In this document: piece after piece, positions 15,186 through 20,576 of the stretch
How the letters are laid out: the number at the start of each line of letters is the position of its first letter
How positions within the stretch are numbered: position 1 is the first letter of the stretch
NCBI GenBank assembly: GCA_947259865.1
Contig: CAMYNZ010000140.1
Span: forward strand, 1 to 20,576
Direction of reading: 5' to 3'
DNA length: 20,576 nucleotides
Source of the DNA: an uncultured Desulfobacterales bacterium
Lineage (GTDB): Bacteria; Desulfobacterota; Desulfobacteria; Desulfobacterales; G020354645
Made by a program: the position numbers and the translations under genes
Notes under the pieces: model-generated
The model's database searches: none
The model's input: only the letters and a program-made list of their open reading frames with translations
What the model was told of the DNA's origin: nothing

Positions 15186-15773
15186 ATGAACCAGGCAACG
15201 AGCTCGATTATTCGCTGCCCGTCATGCGGTGTTAAAAACAAGATGCCGGCTGAAAAAGACATTGCTACGGCCAGGTGCGGTAAATGTGGTGCAAAACTTA
15301 ACATGCCGGACACGGAGGCAGACCGGATTGGCGCCTATACGTTGCGGTGTTTGGAGTGCAGGGCCAAAAACAAAATACCGGCTGCCAGAGTCCATGCGGG
15401 TGCCAAATGCGGCAAATGTGGTGCGCTGCTAAACACAGATGAATTATTTGTTCCGCAACCTGTGATGGTGACGGATAGCAATTTTGACGCGAAGGTGTTG
15501 CAATCTCCCCTGCCGGTTCTTTTGTTGTGCTGGGCCGCATGGTGCCCGACCTGTGGTGCCGTCGTACCTATCATTGATGAATTTGCCCGGGATTCAAAAG
15601 GAAAAATACGGGTCGCCAAGCTCAACGTAGATTCAAACCCAGCGACCGCTGCCAAATACAGCGTGTTGAGCGTTCCCTTTCTCTTTATTTTTGATAACGG
15701 CCAGATGAAAGAAAGCCTGCCCGGGGGATTGCAGAAGCAGGAGCTGATGATGAAAATGGCACCATACCTCTGA
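15186..15773 (+). CDS. Thioredoxin-fold protein with two N-terminal zinc ribbons (TrxC-like)
   Basis: A 195-residue cytosolic protein. Residues 11-34 form a four-cysteine ribbon (C11, C14, C31, C34) and residues 55-78 a second, similar one (C55, C58, C75, C78); they share KNK(M/I)PA and CGKCGA, so one looks like a duplicate of the other. The thioredoxin domain follows (about 92-195), with active site WAAWCPTC (C120, C123) and the cis-Pro loop SVPF (Pro164). Thioredoxin 2 normally has one zinc ribbon and a CGPC site, so both the doubled ribbon and CPTC depart from the family norm. Reductase activity and partner are unknown. An AAGAGGT site precedes the ATG. No operon partner is apparent. Confidence 0.9.
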   Translation: MNQATSSIIRCPSCGVKNKMPAEKDIATARCGKCGAKLNMPDTEADRIGAYTLRCLECRAKNKIPAARVHAGAKCGKCGALLNTDELFVPQPVMVTDSNFDAKVLQSPLPVLLLCWAAWCPTCGAVVPIIDEFARDSKGKIRVAKLNVDSNPATAAKYSVLSVPFLFIFDNGQMKESLPGGLQKQELMMKMAPYL

Positions 15774-15778
15774 GCCGC

Positions 15779-16187
15779 CTTATAAGCCCCATCTCTTGCC
15801 CGATGACGGCGTTGCTTGTCGGAGAAACATGCTCACGTACTACCTGTACGCTGCGCTATTTCTCCTCCTCGCGCCTTGTCCTCGGAAAAGATCCGGGGCT
15901 TATAAGACGCCTCGAGATTTCCAATCCTGAATGGTCCTTTTCCCGCTGAGCTGCGTTCTCCGCGAGTTTCTCGTCTGCGGCTTACCGGCTGTACGCCTCA
16001 ACGAAAACCACTTGCCTGTCCCGCCATAGCCCTGCTTGGCGAAGGGCGGCGGCGGATGCGGCCTTGCTCAACAGGAAAATTCCTCATTCAGGATTGGAAA
16101 TCAGGTACTGATTTAGGATTCGCGCCTTGTCCTCGAATATGATCCGGGGCTTATGAGCCGCCTCGAGATTTCAAATCCTAAATGGTA
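15779..16187. repeat. Nested palindrome and repeat cluster
   Basis: CTTATAAGCCCC (15779-15790) pairs with GGGGCTTATAAG (15896-15907). An 18-nt perfect inverted pair lies at 15916-15933 and 16085-16102. A direct repeat of about 66 bp occupies 15870-15935 and 16121-16187. The blocks overlap, as if one palindromic element had inserted into or beside another. No coding frame is convincing. Confidence 0.8.
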
Positions 16188-16222
16188 CCTTCCCAAGAGT
16201 CCGTGTAAGAAATTTATCAGTT

Positions 16223-17146
16223 ATGACTTTGGATTCCCAAGATAAATGTGAACTGCTGGCAGAAGAGATATTAAGTATTCTCAGGCAGGGCATCCGGCTG
16301 GGTCCGGAAGCGGTGCATTTTATTGATTCAACCTATTCAAATCCTTCCTTTCAGGAAATAGCCAATATTTTGGAAGACGACTCAGACTGCGAAAGAGATG
16401 CACTGGAGGAGCTGATCTTTTTTCCGGATGAATCGATCCAGGCAAGATTGGAAGATTTGCTGGAAAGCGTGGATCTTGACATAAAAGGGGAGCAGGCAGT
16501 TGGCGAAATTCTGCTTCGAAAAGAACGCCGGACAACCGTGTATTTTCCGAACGCTGTCAAACCCTTATTTCTTCAAATGCCGCGTTCAGCGGTGGGTCCA
16601 TTCCTGACACGCCTGAATATTTCACAAAGACTTGATACAGCGCTGGTTGACGCAATTCACAAAAACGTTTCGGAAAAGGCCAGGGCCCTGGCCAAGGTCA
16701 AGCTCCGGAATTTCCGCAAAACACCGACCGGCTCCCAACACCATTTTCTGGCGGCCTTCTTCAACAAAATGAACACTTCGGACGCTGAACTAATCGAATG
16801 CCTGGAACTTGTTTTGGACGTTCTCGACGACCTCAAAAACAATGCGGACATTTTTTCAGGTTTGATGGCCAGAAAAAGATTCTATTTTGAAAGCGTACTG
16901 AAAGCCGATAAATTTGAGACAAAACTGAAGAAAAGTAACATGGAAATTCTTATGCTTCAGGGTCAAAGGGCCCCCTGCATCGATAAATCCGATGCAATCA
17001 AAAAGATGGCCCTTCTTGACAAAGTCAGCCTTTCGGTATTTGGCAATACTCGACCGCTTGACCGGGTGGCTGAAGGCATAACCTTTGAAGGCCGGAATCG
17101 TGCCGATGATCTTCGGAAGGTAATAAAATTATTTTCTTCGAATTAA
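16223..17146 (+). CDS. Hypothetical protein, 307 residues, no recognised domain
   Basis: I do not recognise this protein. It is a long open frame with no shadow of similar quality on the other strand, and it reads as a soluble, mostly helical, charged protein without signal peptide or membrane segment. The N-terminal 90 residues are acidic (LEDDSDCERDALEELI and LEDLLESVDLDIKGE). The middle is basic (LRKERRTTVYF, KVKLRNFRKTP). A hydrophobic helical block (LIECLELVLDVLDDLKNN) precedes the C-terminal third. The alternating helical pattern would suit a HEAT-like or scaffold fold, but that is a guess. The ATG at 16223 has only a weak upstream site. It lies alone between a repeat cluster and lolA on the same strand. 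Confidence 0.75.
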   Translation: MTLDSQDKCELLAEEILSILRQGIRLGPEAVHFIDSTYSNPSFQEIANILEDDSDCERDALEELIFFPDESIQARLEDLLESVDLDIKGEQAVGEILLRKERRTTVYFPNAVKPLFLQMPRSAVGPFLTRLNISQRLDTALVDAIHKNVSEKARALAKVKLRNFRKTPTGSQHHFLAAFFNKMNTSDAELIECLELVLDVLDDLKNNADIFSGLMARKRFYFESVLKADKFETKLKKSNMEILMLQGQRAPCIDKSDAIKKMALLDKVSLSVFGNTRPLDRVAEGITFEGRNRADDLRKVIKLFSSN

Positions 17147-17271
17147 TTGATTATGGTCGGAATTTTCGATCCAACCATTTTAACTGAATATCATTGCCCG
17201 GCGAACATCTTGTTTACAAATCGATAGGAATAACATATTTATAAAGCTTTCTTTGCCACTTGAAATTGTTA

Positions 17272-17395
17272 CAAAATGTTAGATCGTGTTTGAAGGCAAG
17301 GCGTAAGTCGACGAAAATGCGGAGCATACACTTTAGTATGTGAGCATTTTGAGTTGGCTTACAACGCAGCATTCGAGCACAAGATGACGTTTTGA
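17272..17395. repeat. Palindromic intergenic element upstream of lolA
   Basis: A long imperfect hairpin centred near 17332: CATAC/GTATG at the tip, AAAATGC/GCATTTT below it, and AAGGCGTAAG opposite GGCTTACAACGC further out. The outer arms resemble each other (GATCGTGTTTGAAGG and GAGCACAAGATGACG). It ends about 12 nt before the lolA ribosome site. It looks like a dispersed element rather than a terminator, as no T-tract follows. Confidence 0.6.
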
Positions 17396-17418
17396 AAACA
17401 AAATTTGGAGTAGAGAAC

Positions 17419-18108
17419 ATGAACACCAGAACTCTCATTGCTTTGATTCTTGTTATTGGATTTAGCTCACAAATGGCTTTCAGCCAGGAATCCGCATCTG
17501 CCGCCGATTCCAAAACCCAAAAACTAGAGTTGTCGTTAGATAAGATTATCGAAGAGGTCGAAAAAATATACGATGTCCCGGGCTTTTCAGCGCAATTTGT
17601 TCAGGAATCGACAGTTAAGGCCATGGAACTGACAGATTTTGCCTCGGGTAAAATATTTGTCAAGCGCCCGGGCATGATGAGATGGGTATATGAAAAACCG
17701 TATAATCAAATTATTATTACCAACGGGAAAAAGCTGTGGATTTATAAACCGGATGACAACCAGGTCATGCTGGGCAAGGCGCCGGCATTTTTTGGAGACG
17801 GTAAAGGCGCCGGATTTCTGGCAGACATGAAAATTTTACGTCACAAATTTAACATAACGCTGCCGGAACAAAAGGACAGCCAAAACTTCACATTGAAACT
17901 TGTGCCAATAGAGAAAACAATTGAACTGGCTGAAATATTTCTCTCGGTTTCCAGAAGTACGTTTAAGGTAAGTAAAATAGTAACCTATAATTCATATGGA
18001 GATGAAAACCGAATCGATCTGCTCAACTCTCGATTCGATATCTTACCGGCTGAAGATCTTTTCACTTTCTCAATTCCCGAAGGCGTGGATGTATTAGAAC
18101 TCGAATAG
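17419..18108 (+). CDS. lolA: Outer-membrane lipoprotein carrier protein LolA
   Basis: LolA ferries lipoproteins across the periplasm from the LolCDE transporter to the outer membrane. The 229-residue protein starts at ATG 17419, after GGAG at 17407-17410; an upstream in-frame start would spoil the signal peptide. Residues 1-22 form a signal peptide (MNTRTLIALILVIGF, cut after AFS). The mature part shows family blocks: GFSAQFVQESTVKAMEL, SGKIFVKRPGMMRWVYEKPYNQIIITNGKKLWIYKPDDNQV in successive strands, and the C-terminal FTFSIPEGVDVLEL. The RPGMMRW segment is the usual LolA fingerprint. It shows the organism has an outer membrane. It stands alone on the plus strand and converges with yebC. Confidence 0.92.
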   Translation: MNTRTLIALILVIGFSSQMAFSQESASAADSKTQKLELSLDKIIEEVEKIYDVPGFSAQFVQESTVKAMELTDFASGKIFVKRPGMMRWVYEKPYNQIIITNGKKLWIYKPDDNQVMLGKAPAFFGDGKGAGFLADMKILRHKFNITLPEQKDSQNFTLKLVPIEKTIELAEIFLSVSRSTFKVSKIVTYNSYGDENRIDLLNSRFDILPAEDLFTFSIPEGVDVLELE

Positions 18109-18152
18109 CTTGACGCTGAGATAGCGAAAAAGGGCCGCTTCCCTTCCAAAAA

Positions 18153-18896
18153 TCAGAGGTTGTTAATGATTTCCTCCGGAATATCCGCATTCGTATACAC
18201 CTTCTGCACATCCTCACAATCTTCCAGCATATCCATCAACCGGATCATCTGCTCAGCCTGCTTGCCCAAAAGGTCGGTGGTCGACTGCGGAAGCTTGGTG
18301 ATTTCCGCAACAATATAGGGTATGGATCCATTATCGATCGCATCTTTAACCGGTTCGAAATCATCGGGATCCGTGATAACCTCAAAATTGCTGTTATCTT
18401 CGCGGATATCCTCGGCTCCGGCTTCAAGTGCCGTTTCCATTAGAGTCTCCTCATCGATCACCTTTTTTTCGATGGCGATGTAGCCTTTTTTGTCGAACAT
18501 CCAGGCCACGCATCCGTTTTCGCCGAGGCTGCCGCCATTTTTGCTGAAAATGAAGCGAATGTCGGCAACCGCTCGATTTTTGTTGTCTGACAGAGACTCG
18601 ATCAGCACTGCCGCGCCTCCGGGGCCGTATCCTTCATATACGCTTTCTTCGTAACTGACACCATCCAGTTCGCCGGTCCCTTTTTTTACTGCCCGGTCAA
18701 TGTTGTCTTTAGGCATATTTTCACCTTTGGCCGCTTGAATGGCAGTGCGCAATCTGGGATTGGCATCCGGGTCACCGCCGCCCATGCGTGCCGCAACCGT
18801 AATTTCTTTGATGAGTTTGCTGAAAATCTTGCCCCGTTTGGCATCGGTGGCAGCCTTCTTATGCTTAATTGAAGACCATTTACTGTGCCCTGACAT
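18153..18896 (-). CDS. yebC: YebC/PmpR-family regulatory protein
   Basis: A 247-residue member of the YebC family, known as DNA-binding transcriptional regulators and more recently linked to relief of ribosome stalling at proline-rich sites. The N-terminus [22 protein letters not shown] is the family signature. It is followed by [23 protein letters not shown] and RHxFSK-like [21 protein letters not shown]. Length is normal. A near-perfect Shine-Dalgarno (AGGAGGT) lies just before the ATG. In many bacteria it precedes ruvCAB, but here lolA follows on the opposite strand. No operon partner is evident; rlmE upstream on the same strand is 148 nt away. Confidence 0.95.
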   Translation of the reverse strand: MSGHSKWSSIKHKKAATDAKRGKIFSKLIKEITVAARMGGGDPDANPRLRTAIQAAKGENMPKDNIDRAVKKGTGELDGVSYEESVYEGYGPGGAAVLIESLSDNKNRAVADIRFIFSKNGGSLGENGCVAWMFDKKGYIAIEKKVIDEETLMETALEAGAEDIREDNSNFEVITDPDDFEPVKDAIDNGSIPYIVAEITKLPQSTTDLLGKQAEQMIRLMDMLEDCEDVQKVYTNADIPEEIINNL

Positions 18897-19044
18897 AGTT
18901 ACCTCCTAACAAATTATCCAGCCAGATGAATAAAGGCAGGTATTACGAAGCTTTTGCTGTCTTTCCAATGATACCAGAGCCTCACTAAACCCCAATGTAG
19001 CATAAACAACATGGCAAAGAATAGCTAATGGGGTTGTTAAGCTG

Positions 19045-19653
19045 TTATGCTTTAAATCCCAAACCGATTACGAATATTTCTTTACTTGCTTTGCGACTGC
19101 TTTGGGGCTTAAAAATTTTTTGACTTTTAAAGCTGTCCCGGACCGCAGTCCCAAATTCTTTGAAGTCTTCTCCATGAAAAATTTTACAGACAAATGAACC
19201 ACCGGGCAACAGCACCTTTTGTGCGATGGCCAGAGCAGCCCGGCAAAGCTCAAATGACCGTGCAGCATCAACACTTTTCTGGCCACTGGTGGCCGGGGCC
19301 ATGTCACTCAACACGACGTTAAAATCAAGTCCCACCCGGGTAAAAAAGTTGTCACCCAGTGAAAGGATATCACCCGTATGGGTTGTGACATGCGGTGGCA
19401 ATTGAATTTCGACAGGTTTTAAATCAATCCCCACCACTCGGCCGTGATGTTTCGTTAAATCCGCGGCATACAGCAGCCATGACCCTGGAAAGCATCCCAG
19501 ATCCAGGACTTTATCGTTTTTTTTTATGGGTCCGAACTTACGCTGGATCTCATCGAGTTTATAAACAGATCGTGCCGGATATTTTTCCCTTTTTGCTCGT
19601 TGCGTATAATGATCATTCCAGCGGTTTTTTGAAACCGATCGTTTCATATCCAC
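19045..19653 (-). CDS. rlmE: 23S rRNA 2'-O-methyltransferase RlmE (FtsJ/RrmJ)
   Basis: RlmE methylates the ribose of a uridine in the 23S rRNA A-loop late in 50S assembly, using S-adenosylmethionine. The 202-residue protein has the K-D-K-E catalytic tetrad at K32, D117, K157 and E192, a spacing that matches the family. The SAM-binding motif I is DLGCFPGSW (51-59), with GIDLKP (75-80) as the acidic loop, and VLSDMAPATSG holds D117. The C-terminus ends SRKASKEIFVIGLGF, as usual. A start at the second Met, two residues on, is equally possible. It is transcribed in the same direction as radA upstream, with about 220 nt of repeat-bearing sequence between. Confidence 0.95.
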   Translation of the reverse strand: MDMKRSVSKNRWNDHYTQRAKREKYPARSVYKLDEIQRKFGPIKKNDKVLDLGCFPGSWLLYAADLTKHHGRVVGIDLKPVEIQLPPHVTTHTGDILSLGDNFFTRVGLDFNVVLSDMAPATSGQKSVDAARSFELCRAALAIAQKVLLPGGSFVCKIFHGEDFKEFGTAVRDSFKSQKIFKPQSSRKASKEIFVIGLGFKA

Positions 19654-19795
19654 TAATTTGGTTTTATATTATTTTTTTAATTTTGCAGTCAAGGAATTAT
19701 GGTTTTAGACCCTTAATCGGGATACCTTTGAATTTTGTGACAATAAACATTGGTAACACACTGTTTTGCCATTATGGAGAAGATGCTGGATTCTC

Positions 19796-19910
19796 GTTTC
19801 TGCCTGCCCACCATCGCGAGCTACTCAGGCGAGGCGGGCGGGGATACAGGATTTTTAACGGTAATTATCCTTATTTTATCCAGCATCAAGCATCCAGTAA
19901 CCAGTATCTT
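19796..19910 (-). repeat. Dispersed repeat family G, inverted copy fused to the end of radA
   Basis: Reverse complement of 8383-8494, including the GGATGCTTGATGCTGGATAAA core and the GCCCGCCTCGCCTGAG block. On the minus strand it begins within the last codons of radA and provides its stop codon. Beyond it, 19654-19795 shows no feature. Confidence 0.9.
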
Positions 19911-20576
19911 GTCCATTCAAGCGCACTTGTCCGCCAAAGTAGTTCCGGGGCAAAATGCATCGGGTAAATCCCATTTTCCGGGCCTCAGACACCCGGGTTT
20001 CGACCTGACCGATGGCCCTGACTTCCCCTGTCAAGCCCACCTCCCCCAGCACAATGGTATGGTCCGGAATCGATTTGTCCAAAAAGCTTGAAGCAACCGC
20101 CGAAACGATTGCCATATCGACAGCCGGTTCATCAACCTTGACACCCCCGGCCACGTTCATAAAGATATCATGGCCCATCAGGTGCATACCCAATTTTTTT
20201 TCCATAACGGCTGTCAGCAAGGCCACCCGGTTATGGTCGAGACCCAGTATGGTTCTGCGCGGTGTGCCGAAACTGGTGCTGCTGGCCAGGGCCTGGAGTT
20301 CAACCAGTATGGGCCGGGTACCTTCCATGCTGGCGGTAACAACCGATCCCGGGGTCGCTGCCGGTCGTTCGGATAAAAAAACTGCCGATGGATTCGAAAC
20401 TTCCGCCAGACCCTTTTCCTTCATCTCAAACACACCGATTTCATTGGTTGATCCGAATCTGTTTTTTACGGCCCGCAAAATCCTGAATATGTGATTACGA
20501 TCTCCCTCGAAGTAGAGAACCGTGTCGACCATGTGTTCTAATAGTTTCGGACCGGCGATGGCCCCTTCTTTTGTGA
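19876..20576 (-). CDS. radA: DNA repair protein RadA/Sms, C-terminal part (runs off the window)
   Basis: RadA is a RecA-like branch-migration ATPase of recombinational repair, with a C-terminal Lon-protease-like domain. The window holds about 233 residues from the 3' end; the N-terminal zinc finger and Walker A lie beyond the right edge. Visible family motifs are LLEHMVDTVLYFEGD, the RadA-specific RAVKNRFGSTNEIGVFEM (KNRFG), then the Lon-like domain with FGTPRRTILGLDHNRVALL, NVAGGVKVDEPAVDMAI and GEVGLTGEVRAI. After RCILPRN the usual last 25 or so residues are replaced by YFGGQVRLNGQDTGYWMLDAG, encoded largely by repeat G. The core domains seem complete, so the protein may still work. Confidence 0.94.
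   Translation of the reverse strand, partial: TKEGAIAGPKLLEHMVDTVLYFEGDRNHIFRILRAVKNRFGSTNEIGVFEMKEKGLAEVSNPSAVFLSERPAATPGSVVTASMEGTRPILVELQALASSTSFGTPRRTILGLDHNRVALLTAVMEKKLGMHLMGHDIFMNVAGGVKVDEPAVDMAIVSAVASSFLDKSIPDHTIVLGEVGLTGEVRAIGQVETRVSEARKMGFTRCILPRNYFGGQVRLNGQDTGYWMLDAG

Noticed and set aside
19395..19967. Plus-strand frame of 190 codons across rlmE and radA ends
   Set aside because: It is antisense to two well-identified genes and passes through repeat G; no family features.

Overview
The window looks like chromosomal DNA of an anaerobic Desulfobacterota (deltaproteobacterial) organism, most likely a sulfate reducer close to Desulfobacterales. This rests on an hgcAB mercury-methylation locus, a LUD (YkgG/LutC) protein, an NtrC/ZraR-type two-component pair, a MoxR/CoxE-like pair, and intergenic space crowded with dispersed palindromic repeats. 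The taxonomic call is inference from gene content only.

Layout. (1) 79-1966 (+): hgcA, broken by an in-frame TGA near its start and a frameshift before its membrane domain, then an intact hgcB. The two are about 360 nt apart and separated by repeats. (2) 2375-4832 (-): thiM-thiE-thiL, a tightly overlapping thiamine phosphate operon. A TPP riboswitch with its own promoter and intrinsic terminator lies on the same strand at about 5445-5641, but is separated from thiM by a repeat and a 0.3-kb MITE-like element. (3) 5660-6313 (-): a LUD-domain protein, then about 1.1 kb of repeats. (4) 7405-10025 (+): a MoxR AAA ATPase and a CoxE-like VWA protein, bracketed by two direct repeats that each carry a decayed, internally deleted four-helix-bundle gene. 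(5) 10538-11123 (+): a small four-helix membrane protein with a late frameshift, followed by a strong terminator. (6) 11741-14864 (+): a membrane sensor histidine kinase and a sigma-54-activating response regulator. (7) 15186-15773 (+): a thioredoxin with two zinc ribbons and a CPTC active site. (8) 16223-17146 (+): an unrecognised 307-residue protein; 17419-18108 (+): LolA. (9) 18153-20576 (-): YebC, RlmE and the 3' part of radA, whose last residues are encoded by a repeat.

How it fits together. hgcA and hgcB would together make methylmercury: a corrinoid methyl carrier and its ferredoxin. Here hgcA as read cannot give a full protein without recoding or a sequence correction. The thi genes join thiazole salvage to TMP synthesis and TPP formation under TPP control. 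The right end holds housekeeping functions (lipoprotein transport, translation and transcription regulation, rRNA methylation, DNA repair).

The most striking property is repeat traffic. Inverted copies of two repeat families enclose hgcB-thi-LUD, one repeat has replaced the end of radA, and others sit between hgcA and hgcB, riboswitch and thiM, and the MoxR and VWA genes. I see no CRISPR array, tRNA, rRNA, intact transposase or phage gene.
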